Source: Allolobophora icterica (taxonomy: Eukaryota > Annelida > Clitellata > Crassiclitellata > Lumbricidae). From it: DNA of 64,000 nt. Below, one piece after another: positions 32,809-59,040 of this stretch. The translations under genes and the position numbers were made by a program. Location of the stretch: positions 24,992,940-25,056,939 of the forward strand of contig OY744612.1 in assembly GCA_963556255.1 (NCBI GenBank). Direction: 5' to 3'. Numbering within the stretch: the stretch's first letter is position 1; each line of letters starts with the position of its first letter. Below the pieces are notes generated by a model. The model saw only the letters and a list, made by a program, of their open reading frames with translations. It made no database searches and had not been told where the DNA came from.

Positions 32809-32968
32809 TTTTGTTCTTTTACAAAAAAATTGTTTGTTCAAAAAAAATGTTCTCATACATGTTGTCTTTGTGCATGTCATTGAGGAGTGATCGCACTGTG
32901 ATGTGTTCTGTTAAGGCTCTGTCATGTATTTCTTCCTTTCTTACTTTGTTCTGCCTTACTTGCTGTTG

Positions 32969-33280
32969 CCGGGCACACTAGCCAAATGGATAAAGCGCTT
33001 GGCCTGTAACACGGAGAGTACGGGTTCGAGCCTTCACTTGTCGGTCACTGTTTAGAGACCTTAAGCAAGTCCTTCGCTCACAATTGCTCAGCGCCATCGA
33101 TGTTCTGTCGCCTCTTACTTATTGCACTTCTGAACTTTGGAAGGAGGGCAATATCAAATACAGTTGTATTGTAGTGTGCACAGAGTCGGCTCAGCAGGTG
33201 TGAAGCCTCTATCGTTGATTACGGCGCTTTTGTGAGTTACTAAAAATGCGCTATATCAAGTGTCCTCATACATACATACA
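32969..33280 (+). mobile_element. tRNA-derived SINE
   Basis: The A box (TAGCCAAATGG) and B box (GGGTTCGAGCC) give a tRNA-like head. CCTTAAGCAAGTCCTTCGCTC follows, then the core CACTTCTGAACTTTGGAAGGA, and an end with GCGCTATATCAAG and a CATA microsatellite. It is the most complete of the SINEs here. Confidence 0.8.
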
Positions 33281-33489
33281 TACTGACCCGGCATGATACC
33301 AAATAGGTAACGATCGGGAGAGGATATATAGCACTGTTCGTCATCAATTTCAAATATTAGAATTAAATGCAGGCAGTTGTCAGATTTCATTATTTAGGAC
33401 CAATAAGTATTGTTATTAGTACAAAATAAGATTAATATTCATATTGGTTTTTTGGTTCCCTTTGTATGGTGTACTGCTTGCCAGACACT

Positions 33490-33645
33490 TGCCCACAAAT
33501 TGCCTTCTAGTTGACTTCAGCTTGCCTACAAATTGCCTTCTAGTTGACTTCAGCTTGCCTACAAATTGCCTTTCAGTTGACTTCAGCTTGCCTGCAAATT
33601 GCCTTCCACTTGACTTCCGCTTGCCTACAAATTGCATAACACATA
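33490..33645. repeat. 32-bp minisatellite, 5 copies
   Basis: Unit TTGCCTTCTAGTTGACTTCA plus GCTTGCCTACAAA. The fragment with hAT-type end sequence at 33711-33810 follows. Confidence 0.9.
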
Positions 33646-34261
33646 AACAAGGCATTCGGCATCCATTTTCAAAATTTATTACTTTGGAAATTAACAGTAT
33701 ATAGCCCACGGATGGCAAACCTATGGCACGCGTGCCCAACAGTGTTGCCAGTGAGGTTTTTCAGATTTCCCCAGATTAAAAATCCCCAGATTTCCCCAGA
33801 TTATATAAACACAATTTATGAGACATTGTAACACTATTTAACAGTAACATACCTACTTACAGTTACATTAATAACAATATATATTCCTCAAATGAGTGGA
33901 TCAAATATACTGACTTATTTTTTTATTGTCACTTGTCAATGACTCAAAGTTGTCGGCGAGTCGGCATCCAAGTCGACAACTTCTGTTTCGTTAAGATCAT
34001 ATTATGACTGCTTCACGGGACAGCCAGCGTGTTTTACATAGCATCAACGCCTTATGTTTCTGGGCCTAATCTACATCTTGTATTAACTGGAACTGGAGAT
34101 TTCTTTTACTACTATTCGAAGAATAGAAGTAAACATTCTTTATGAAAATTTCAAGACAAGATGGTAGACGTTTGATGGCAACGTTTGCACAAAGTCCAAA
34201 TGAATGACAGACAAAATTATGTTTATAACTTCAAGCCGCTCAAAATGGGCAATGCTGTAAC

Positions 34262-35163
34262 CAGTCTTGTTGTCAAGACCTTAAACCTCAAGACCAAGAC
34301 CAAGACCTTGAACCTCAAGACCAAGACCAAGACCTTGAACCTCAAGACCAAGACCTTGAACCTCAAGACCAAGACCTTGAACCTCAAGACCAAGACCGAG
34401 ACCAAGACCCAAAAAAATCACAGTCGTATCCAGACTTCTATTCCTTACTAAAAATTGTCCAGTCGGACTACTCGTTATTTTAATGAAAACATGAGTTTTT
34501 TCTTTTATTCAAGCAAAACAACTCTAAATGGAGACTGCAGAGAATTCCGAATTCGTATTTACAAAACTCCTTCATGCGAAATGTTACTCCAAATGCCTGT
34601 TGAATTTTATAAAAACCAATTTCCTCAGAATTTGCTGACCAAGACGTGACCTGTGGGGTCTCATAAAAATTCTGCCATGTGAAAAAAACACGGTCTACAA
34701 GTGCTGAAATCGCTAGCACACAAAGCAGCTTTTCAAGAACCGGATGTAAATGTACAAATTAATCATGAGTCTGTTTTGAAATCATTCCATGGTAAATAAC
34801 CGGAAGTCAAAATACTTGTCCAAAACAGCAGTGAAGCCTCATTTACACCATGTAAATACTAAAGCAATAACTGTATGAGTAAGTAAACTTAATTATTGGA
34901 TAAATTTTTAAAATTCTTGCCGTTTGTTAAAATTAATGACTGTTCATATTGACAAAAGTCTTGGTCTTGGTCTTGCAAAACCAAGACCAAGACTTTGAAC
35001 CTCAAGACCAAGACCAAGACCTTGAACCTCAAGACCAAGACCAAGACCTTGAACCTCAAGACCAAGACCAAGACCTTGAACCTCAAGACCAAGACCAAGA
35101 CTTTTAAAAACGAACTCGAGTGCACTCGAGACCAAGACCTTTGTCTCGAGGACAACAAGACTG
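34262..35163. mobile_element. hAT-type MITE with minisatellite ends (GCTGTAAC duplication)
   Basis: The 13-bp ends CAGTCTTGTTGTC and GACAACAAGACTG are perfect inverted copies. The 8-bp flanks 34254-34261 and 35164-35171 are identical. Arrays of CCTCAAGACCAAGACCTTGAA units (21 and 27 bp) occupy both subterminal regions (34284-34405, 34985-35105) in the same direction. No transposase frame is present. Confidence 0.9.
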
Positions 35164-36094
35164 GCTGTAACTGGATCACATAGGCAGCACTGCGCTCTGG
35201 TGACATTTTTTTAGCCATTGTGCTGTCTGGAAACATCTGCTTAGGCTACTATATTCTATCAAATGATCTGCTTATGTTCAGCATTGTGTTCTGCCATATG
35301 ATCAGCTTATGTTCAGTATTATGTTCTGCCACGAAAGCCGTCAACAATATCTCCACTTTAGCAATTTGTCTTGACGACCGGGCTCTTTTGGTTTGTTGAA
35401 AAACTTGTTAATGTTCACAGTTGTGGCGTGCACGACGTTATGTCGTTAACCTGCTACAACTACCTCGCGTACATTCATCATCGCTCATCCATTAACAGAA
35501 ATTTCAAACTATAACAGGAAATATTGATACAATCACTACAATGACTAGATAGTTGATGACGTCATTGAGATCCCCTATACCTATTCTTAGATTGAGATGG
35601 TTTAAAACAAGAAGTGCCTTTGGTGGAATGAAAATTATACAGCGCATTATTTTTTACATTCAATTACAATACAAACCATCTCTTTCACCATGGTGCGTAC
35701 GCTGAGTGTAGCTGAGTGACTTAGAAATCGACACAGTCTTCATTCTGCCCAAGGATCGAAATGACAGCCAGCTACTCATGGAACATGAGTAGCTGGCTGT
35801 CATTTCGATCCTTTGTGGTACAGTTGTACTAGGACACTATTTCTGTCAAAGATCGTAGTGCAGGCTGAAGACTCTAAATTTGCGAATTAATTAGACTCCA
35901 AGTCAATGCTGTATTGATGCAGCCAAACTCCAGCACCTTTGAAATGGCTTTTACTTGGCGATGAAAGTGTTTTCGTTGTTTGCAATCATGTTACATTATC
36001 ATCTGAACAAATCTAATCTACTGTTACACTACAAACACAGAGATCTCGAGTTACAATGTCGCTGGAGAGTCAAATACAATCCGCATCAATAATA
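35164..36094. other. no gene seen; contains a perfect hairpin
   Basis: Unique-looking intergenic sequence. The only structure noted is the inverted repeat 35751-35813. Confidence 0.4.
35751..35813. repeat. perfect 30-bp hairpin with 3-nt loop
   Basis: 35751-35780 (AAGGATCGAAATGACAGCCA...) is the exact reverse complement of 35784-35813, separated by GAA. Pairing stops abruptly on both sides. No terminal repeat or target duplication surrounds it. Confidence 0.9.
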
Positions 36095-36574
36095 TACCCC
36101 GTGATCGATCGAGTCAGTCGATCAAGTCGATCGAAACTCGGCCAAGTCGAGTCGGTCGAAAAATCTTCGACTCAATCGACTTGCAAGTCGAGTCGATCAT
36201 ATGTTTTGACAAGTCGAGTCGATCCATCGACCGTTGTTTCCTCGACTTGACTCGACTATGAAATATTTTCTTGCTATTTACGGCTACTTCACAAAATGAC
36301 CCACATGATGTGATGACGTAATGCTTTGTAAACACACAACTACCGTATTAACCTGATTTGAAGTTCAGTGCAAATTATGAGCCTTTTGGTGATTTCGTAT
36401 AGTGGAAGCTGCAGATAATTTTTTCACAGTATTACGGTGAAAATGAAAAGATTAAGATGCGTTAAAAATACGCAAGTTTCAGGAAATTTCAGCTCTGTAG
36501 TCAGTTATAACGACGATCTCAAAACGTTCGAATGTCTGTATGTTAGGATGGGACTGAATGCTACGATTTTGACC

Positions 36575-37569
36575 CAGTGTGATTCTCGTTAACGTTAACG
36601 ATAACGAAAATGTTCGTTAACGAACCAAAAATGATTTCGTTAACGATAACTATAACTGTAACTAAAAAATATCATTAACTATAACTATAACTATAACGAA
36701 AATAACACTAACGAAAATTCATCGTTATTTTCGTTAATGAAAAAAGTGCAATATCGATAAACATGGCGAATTTAATCAAACGCGATATTTTATTCGTTTT
36801 AAACTGTCCTGTTTATTGTTCCGAGATAAAATCAGAAAATGTGCTGCATATATAATATTCTCCTTCGGAATATTCTGGTTTCTTTTCGAAAATCTAATAT
36901 TTCGAGTTTCTTTTGTATGGAAAGGTAATTTTTTCTTTCGATTGTTAATTTTAGAGTGAGAAACTTGTTTTGATTTTAATTTTCTATGTTAAAAGGAATA
37001 TTATAAAAAAGTTTATCATGTTCAAATTATAAATGTTTATAATAAAAATCAAAATGAATACACATTTAATCGAAAACGAGACTGTATTTTTAATGGGAAA
37101 AATCCATTAAATATCTTTGACAGACAGTGATTACACAAATACTGTAGCCATTAGCCTAAGTATCAAATTAAAATCTGAATAACAACGTTTTGTTTTTTGG
37201 CAATTTCAGTTTTTTGCATGTTAGAGTCATAGAAATATTCTGAGGGTGGGGTAATTTTCTCTGACATAATTTTGATAGGGGGTCCTTGAATGTTTGACAA
37301 TTGATGACAAGGGGAGGAGATCAAAAACTGCCTCAAATTTGCTGACATAATTAATCGATGACCCCATATATGGACCAGGAGGAGTGCCATTGAGGTCACT
37401 TGTAATTATGTACTAACTAAAATTAACTAAAATAAAAGTCCAGTAACTATAACTATAACTATAACTAAAAAATAATACTAACTATAACTGTAACTATAAC
37501 TAAAATAAAAAACCATTAACTATAACTGTAACTATAACTAAAATAAAACCTGTAAGGAGAATCACACTG
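36575..37569. mobile_element. hAT-type element with (TAACTA)n-like subtermini (TTTTGACC duplication)
   Basis: The ends CAGTGTGATTCTC and GAGAATCACACTG are perfect inverted copies. Flanks 36567-36574 and 37570-37577 are identical. Near both ends are runs of ACTATAACTATAACTAAAA, continued on the left by CGTTAACG blocks. The 0.6-kb centre is A/T-rich without a recognised frame. Confidence 0.9.
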
Positions 37570-37919
37570 TTTTGACCAAGAGCAGTGGCTCGGAAAGTCT
37601 CCAAAAGTAGCGTGAACTAACCTCAGCCAAGTAGGCCATACCTAAGATGGAGAGAATTAGACATTATATCCGATATAACCAATAAGAATATTTTGTCATT
37701 TTTACAATCAGTGGAAAAGTTTAGTATTCATGGCCTACATATTCATGATATGAAACGCGTCCATATAGCACAATAAGCCAATAACTACTTTAGCAAGCAT
37801 CAAATACAAAGCGCCAGCCAAAAGTTGTGAGCATTCTTCTGCCTCGGCTCTACAGAGCCATAACTTGTGTGAGCATTGGCACCTTTGGCGCCATGGCTCC
37901 CGGGTCCATGACCAAGAGA

Positions 37920-38246
37920 CATAGGCGTAATTTGTGGGGGTACGAGGGGTATACCTGTACCCCCCACTTTTTGAACTGGGGGGTACTGTACCCCCCACTT
38001 TTTAAACAATGCCAATCAATATTTTATTGAACGCTGTCACCGCCACAAGTACGAAAATACTTAGATACACAGGTTAACCGAGAGCCAAAATTAATGGGAA
38101 TAGGCCTACTGGCAGGGAATATGTTCGAAATGGGCGCCTTGCGAAAAGCTAAAGTGGAGAAGAATTTAAATTGGTACCCCCACGTTTTAGACCAAAGCAA
38201 TTGGTATTTGGTACCTCCTACTTTTTAGACTAAAGTTACGCCCCTG
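37920..38246. mobile_element. hAT MITE, copy 2 of the GGGGCGTAA family (CCAAGAGA duplication)
   Basis: The ends are CATAGGCGTAATTTGTGG and ACTAAAGTTACGCCCCTG, inverted in orientation to the copy at 6368-6689 and sharing GTACCCCCCACTTTTT blocks. Flanks 37912-37919 and 38247-38254 are identical. Confidence 0.9.
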
Positions 38247-38407
38247 CCAAGAGATGCAGTTCAAGTCGACAAAGTCGACCAAGTCGATCGCTTATTTGCC
38301 AAGTCGATCTAGTCGACGAGAGGTCGACTAGTCGACAAAGTCGATCGAGTCGATCGTCGGCCGAGCCAAGTCGATCGTAGCAGTTCGACTCGATCGATCA
38401 CGGGGTA

Positions 38408-38798
38408 CAATATATGGCCGCTTACTAGCTACTTTTAAACAACAAGTTGCCATCTGTGCCTGTTTGACCTTTGAACATTGACCTGTTTGACCTTTGAACA
38501 TTGACCCGGAACTCATTTGACTCTAACTGCGGTTTTGTTTTGACTAAGCGCATGTGAATTATAAGCTGGTTGCCACGACTTGAACTTAGGCGCTATAGAA
38601 ATATCGAGTTTACCTCCTTCACGTTTCCAGAGATGACGAATTCGTTGAGTCTGGAATCTTCAAATACAGCGTCTGTGCTTTTAGGTTTAATCGCCATTTT
38701 GCGAAAAGAAACGTTGAAAATTTATAATTCTGTGGTGTTTTGTGATTTTCTGTAAATTAACGATTTTTTTACTGCAGTGGTAACAAAAACGAGTCAAG
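38408..38798 (+). promoter_or_regulatory. CDC5L upstream region
   Basis: About 390 bp between the transposon end and the start codon. It contains two copies of TTTGACCTTTGAACATTGACC (about 38460-38511) and a LINE/SINE-like GGCGCTATAGAAATATCGAG scrap at 38588. No TATA box is convincing. The 5' UTR start is not determinable. Confidence 0.3.
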
Positions 38799-54281
<15,483 letters not shown>

Positions 54282-54895
54282 TCGAATTGTCATCATCGTA
54301 CAATGACTAAGACGATTCTACTGTCTTCTCCTGTTCATGGACAAATCGTGTTAATTTACTGTCAATTATGACTGAATCCAAAGTGAATTTGGTGGTGACC
54401 TTGATCGAGGCTTGGGGCGTTATGTAAATTACAGTTTAGGATTCATGGCTGTTGTCTTTTCACTTTGTTCACAGTCAAGTGATTTTAGCAAGAAACTGTT
54501 GTTTTTCACAGTTGCTTTGAAATTTGCTGCCCTACTCAGTGCAATCTGTCAGTTCTGTAATGTTGTTCAGAACTAAACTTAAATTAAGACTAGTCTGTTT
54601 CAATTTGCCTAATTACAATAGTTTGACTTTGGTTTTCCTAACCCAATGGATTTCAACTGGGCTTCTCCCACGAATTATGATTTTACTACATTCACTTGAA
54701 GCGATTATGACTGATGGTCTGTGCATTACGCTGACCGTACTATACAGAGGTCATTGTATACCTGGCTGATTTAAAGCTAATCTTTTAACACAAAGCCAGC
54801 CGGATTAAACCTACCATAATATCTGCATAGACCCCTTAGTGTACATTGGCTGTTGAAATATTTAACTATAGAAGTGCACTAGAAAAAAACGGAGA

Positions 54896-54901
54896 AATAA
54901 A
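54896..54901 (+). terminator. candidate CDC5L poly(A) signal AATAAA
   Basis: It lies 0.6 kb after the CDC5L stop and is followed by T/G-rich sequence (TTAGTTTTTTTGCTGTCTGG), as expected downstream of a cleavage site. Confidence 0.5.
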
Positions 54902-55254
54902 TTAGTTTTTTTGCTGTCTGGATTTGGCTGGGCCATTCGTCTTCTCTGGTTGGTTTTGTATATATGTGTATGTTTGTGGATGCATGCTTCTGAATAGTTC
55001 TCATGATCATAATCCATAGTGAATGATCATATGGTAACACCTTTACAGAACTTGTAAAAGGTGTTGGAGCTTGGCTACCTAACAGAAATACATATAGTTA
55101 AATTATTATGAGTTCAATTCACGGTCAACCATTGGAGTAATGTGATGTACCTCCTGAAGTTGTGTGATATTAAATACAGTGGAAAACATTCGACACAAAA
55201 ACTTTTAACGTGAAATATTTATTAATGCATTGTTGAAGCTGTGAAGCTTTGTAT

Positions 55255-56020
55255 TTGGGCTACAGAGGCCTAATTAAGAAGCTTGACAGTTTGGACATGT
55301 AGAGCCTCCGGAGAATCGTGCAGATTCCCTGTGTGGACCATCTCGGTAATGAGGCGTTCAGGAGAACGGCAGCAGTACAATCTCTGCCACAGTGCAAAAG
55401 CACACAGAGCTTTTTCAGGCACATGGCATAGAACACGATTCGCAAAGCGCGACAAGCGAGAAGATGCGGATAGCGGCTTTCGCAGATCTATCATAGGACT
55501 GATTTTTGTGGTTGGCCAGAGGTGAATGTTTTATACCATATTATGAGTCCCAATTTGAAAGAATATTTTTACTAGAGCAACCAACAAGGCCATGATGTGG
55601 GTCAGCACATTCCAGAGAGCGGCACAAATTAAACGTTAAATTTTATTTAAAACTGCATCGTGCCAATAAATAAATATAATTATAATGTTAGTTAATATTA
55701 AATTTTTTGAAAATAAATATTTGGGGAGCAGAAAAACTTGTCTGTGGGTGGCAGATTGTTAATCAATCACTGAAAGAAGCCAATGCAAAGATTTAAGCAC
55801 AGGGCTTATATGTTCTAATTGCGACATAGTAGTTATGATGTAGCCAAAGATTTTTAAACTCCGGAGTTCCAGCATGTTTGGCTTTGTGATGCCAACAAGA
55901 ATTGAGTTACAGTGATCGAGGAAACTCGAGACCAATGCCTGTACCAGAGATATCTTTAAAGACATGGTGACATAGCACCTACTTCTGCATGTGTCACAAT
56001 GGTTTTGATGTGCCATCAGA
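55255..56020 (-). mobile_element. CR1/L2-like LINE fragments
   Basis: The minus frames KISLVQALVSSFLDHCNSIL, VGITKPNMLELR and SPVLKSLHWL (56016-55759), and MIDLRKPLSASSRLSRFANR, then VPEKALCAFALWQRLYCCRS (55494-55270), belong to the post-RT region of one LINE, interrupted by unrelated A/T-rich sequence at 55.5-55.75 kb. Confidence 0.7.
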
Positions 56021-56029
56021 CCTTGCCTT

Positions 56030-56678
56030 GTGCATTAGACACTGGCGTGATAGAAGTTACTAATAACAATAGTACAAATGTATATGACGACTTACAAATA
56101 CCATTTACGTAGTCAGTGAGAGACATAGTCTGCTTTTTTTCAGTGGGAGCGGTGTTCCGGCACCTTTTTTCAGGTACTAAAAAATAATTTCTTTTAATAA
56201 TAAAAACAGTAATTTAGTTATTTTAATTTAATTTCAGTGTTTTGAACTGTTTTCAGTGTTTATTGAGACCCTCCCAACCCCCAATCCCGTTTTTCTCGAG
56301 ATTTTAGCCCGCCCATAATTATTGTGTTCCGGAACCTTTTTTCCAGAAAAAAACACTGGACATGGTAGAATTATAAACAACACCACGTTACGAGAGGATG
56401 TGGCCAACTCAAGAAATAAGTTGCCCAGTTTAAAAAATTTGAGCCATTGTATTCCCAAGCGCCCCACCAAATGCAGACCACAGCTGACATTCATGGACTA
56501 TGCACATACTTCTGACATGATGCAGCTCTTCCACTTAGACTGCCCTGCGCTCCCTTGAGAAATTTGGAGTTAACACAAAATACGGATAACGTCTGCTTAG
56601 TAAGCACTAATTTAAGCTAAGAACTTCTATAGCGCCAACATCATAATGCTCAAGACATCAGTCGATGGTTGCCACTAA
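56030..56678. other. intergenic, no gene seen
   Basis: Contains an inverted GTTCCGG.ACCTTTTTTC pair (about 56153-56173 and 56325-56345, same direction), possibly two short element scraps. Nothing else is recognised. Confidence 0.3.
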
Positions 56679-57061
56679 GGGGCCATCCATATATTACGCA
56701 CGGAAAAATCCGGGAAAATTGGACCCATCCCTCCATGAACGCACGCGTAGTTTTTTCCATCCCCACCTGCGTACGTACAGTTGACGCACCACCTCCCCCC
56801 CCCAAGACCAGCTGCAGGATGTGTCGGTTACACAGGCCCAGGCAGCGACTGTGTGCACCTTAGACTAGTGTGGGTCCTATGCCGTTTTATAGGGGCCTAT
56901 ATACATCTTCGTTTATTCATAAATTCTCACTGACAGAACGCAATGAGGTACAATTCACTTGGGTACTGATTACATGCCAATTAACACGTTTTTTAAAACG
57001 TCATGCAAGTCAAAATGATTACTATCAGCTGGGACTAACATTGCGAAATTAGTCCCAGCTA

Positions 57062-57345
57062 TCAGTAACTGTTTTTATACGTCATCCGAGCCAGAAAGTT
57101 CCTATTGTCTTTGATAGGAAGGGCAAACGGATGCAATCTAGGTCTCAAAGTGTGCCCTGTGTCCTCTCTTTCAGTGCATAATGATCGCAAAACATGCTGT
57201 TTGTTAGATATTATAGCCCTAAACAGAATTTCGTCTGCTGCGTCAGCCATTCTGTCCAGTGAAGGGGTATCAGTTGGAAGAAACCCAGCCCGCACCATCC
57301 GACCAAGGAACCGTTCCAGTCGAGTATGCTCAGCCGAACTAATTA
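57062..57345 (-). mobile_element. LINE ORF2 C-terminal remnant inside the DNA transposon
   Basis: The minus frame RLERFLGRMVRAGFLPTDTP, LDRMADAADEILFRAI, LRPRLHPFALPIKDNRNFLA ends at a stop at 57062. The pattern is that of the last 90 residues of non-LTR elements related to 47.1-47.7 kb. Confidence 0.7.
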
Positions 57346-57377
57346 GGTAATTAAAATTAGAACTAATTAAATAATTA

Positions 57378-57570
57378 GTTTTGAATCTAATTATAGACAA
57401 TACGTCATTTCTGTCTAATAGGAACGCAGATAATTTGAATTGTTGATTTTGCACACGGCACTAAAGACCAATCGTCTATATAAGGCGCTGGCTCGACGGT
57501 TAACGGACGCCAATCATCGTCGTTACGACGGCGTCGTTAAATAAACGGTTAACGATATTCTGTGACTCGG
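57378..57570 (+). promoter_or_regulatory. second copy of the alpha-tubulin proximal promoter
   Basis: TACGTCATTT, TAATAGGAACGCAGAT, TTTTGCACACGGCACTAAAG, CGTCTATATAAGGCGC and CGGTTAACGATATTCTGTGA are shared in order with 58913-59047. The TATA box is at 57477-57484. The CCAAT of the functional promoter has become CTAAT here, and about 35 bp are inserted after the TATA region. A donor-like CAGAG|GTAAGG lies at about 57636. Confidence 0.7.
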
Positions 57571-57879
57571 ATTGAAGGATGAGTAATCTATGGACTGTTG
57601 AGTTGTGTGCTAGTTTAATAACAGCGTTCAGAGGTAAGGTGGCATAGGCCTACAAGTGACACCTCTCCCACAGTCCTACTTCCTCTGGTAGTACCAGATA
57701 GCTGGAAAGACTGAACTCTAGCTCACTTGAAGGCCAATCAATTTGCGTACGTACATTATCGCAAGCGTACGCAAGCGCATGCAGTTCGGTTACCCCTCCC
57801 CTCTATGCGTACGTAATATATGGATGGACCCTAAGCAAAATCGTTGTGCAAGCCAAGAATCCAAGGCGAGTCAAGTCGA

Positions 57880-58115
57880 AAGGCAATAAATAATAATAAT
57901 AATAATAATATTTTTACTTTAATTAAGCGCCTGCAAACGCACTGCGCTGTACAAGTACATGTTATGCGATAAATCTTAACTACTAACAGAACAGACAGCA
58001 GTGTATTTTACACGGCGCAAATTGCAGCCTACAAAGCTGTCCGCCTACGGGACTCGATCTCTGTACCTCTCGCACTCTACGCCAGATCTAAACCAATGCG
58101 CTACCGGAAGTCTAA
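57880..58115 (-). mobile_element. tRNA-derived SINE (minus strand) with AAT tail
   Basis: On the minus strand GGTAGCGCATTGGTTTAGA (A box) and GATCGAGTCCCG (B box) have tRNA spacing. The 3' part runs into GGCGCTTAATTAAAG and an (ATT)n microsatellite. A different subfamily from the other SINEs. Confidence 0.7.
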
Positions 58116-58348
58116 GAAAGTCTAAGACGATACGGAAGCAGGTCACGAAGGAAATGAGTCTAGGAAAAGAAGAGTTTTCAGGCGGGATATGAAGGCCAGA
58201 ACGAACTTTAGCAGGATCGAAGGTTCCAGACTTGAGCAAGCAACAGAAACAGGGCGTCTACCCAGAGCCGTCTTGTCCACGGAAAATTCAGAATGAGAAC
58301 AGAAAAGTAATAGGGTTTGTTTAATCTCGGGGTCAAAACCGAAGTACA

Positions 58349-58753
58349 AGAGTGATTCAGATTATACTCAAGTGGTTGCTTATTGTGTGGATGACTCAAA
58401 TGCAAATCTAAAATATTATGAAAGTGCCGATTTCATCTCCACCCCTTCGTTGAAACACGCTGTTGCTAAGCGCTCGCGACCTCTAAAAGCGAACGCAATA
58501 GGCTAACGTTCGAAGTTCAAGGGTGATCCAGATTATACTCAAATGGTTGCTACCGTTGCTAACTGAGTGGAAGACTCGAATGGAAATCTAAAATATTATC
58601 AAAGCGCTGATTTCAACTACACCCCTTTGTCGAAATCGGTTGAAACCAATGAGATATAATATAAGCACGAGGTATTATATACCTCTATGGTTGAAACACG
58701 CTTCTGCTAAGCGCTTGCAAGCACGAGCTCTGTCTAAGCGCGAACGCAATAAC
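58349..58753. repeat. diverged tandem duplication upstream of alpha-tubulin
   Basis: 58349-58505 (GTGATTCAGATTATACTCAA ... GCGAACGCAATAGG) is repeated at 58521-58650, and its second half again at 58688-58753 (CTTCTGCTAAGCGCTTGC ... GCGAACGCAATAAC). Confidence 0.7.
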
Positions 58754-58779
58754 ATTGTGACCGTCCCTACTGACGCATC

Positions 58780-59040
58780 CACTGCGTCTTCTCATCTCCA
58801 ATAGGAATCGTTGACTCACCGTGACCCCATTTATATGTCCAATAAAAGCGAGCCACACACTGTCGTTAACGACGCGATGTAAAGCCACCCAATGAAATTC
58901 TTCCGTTTTGAATATAATTATAGACCATACGTCATTTTTGTCCAATAGGAACGCAGATGATTTGAATTTGTTGATTTTGCACACGGCACTAAAGATCAAA
59001 CGTCTATATAAGGCGCCGGCTTGACGGTTAACGATATTCT
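58780..59040 (+). promoter_or_regulatory. alpha-tubulin promoter with TATA and four CCAAT boxes
   Basis: The TATA box TATATAAG is at 59005-59012, about 125 bp before the ATG. Upstream are CCAATAGG (near 58799), CCAATAAA (58839), CCCAATGAA (58888) and CCAATAGG (58942), plus a CRE-like TACGTCA at 58928. The spacing suits NF-Y plus TBP-driven transcription, with a start around 59035-59045. Confidence 0.65.

Larger units (their letters stand above)
36095..38407. mobile_element. DNA element with CCCCGTGATCGATCGAGTC termini, hosting two others
   Basis: The ends TACCCCGTGATCGATCGAGT and its inverted copy are exact. Both subterminal regions are full of GTCGA/TCGATC repeats. Flanks CAATAATA and CAATATAT suggest a decayed 8-bp duplication, or TA alone is the duplication. 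Nested inside are 36575-37569 and 37920-38246. Its right end is about 390 bp before the CDC5L start codon. Confidence 0.75.
56679..57831. mobile_element. 1.15-kb DNA transposon carrying a promoter-like segment
   Basis: The left end GGGGCCATCCATATATTACG and right end CGTAATATATGGATGGACCC are inverted copies over about 20 bp. TAA (or TAAG) flanks both sides. No transposase is seen. Inside are a LINE C-terminal remnant (57062-57345) and a segment homologous to the alpha-tubulin promoter (57378-57570). The short duplication argues against hAT; the superfamily is not assigned. Confidence 0.72.

Noticed and set aside
36595..36720. Interstitial telomere repeat
   Set aside because: The unit is ATAACT/TAACTA, not TTAGGG, and the array belongs to the subterminal region of a transposon.
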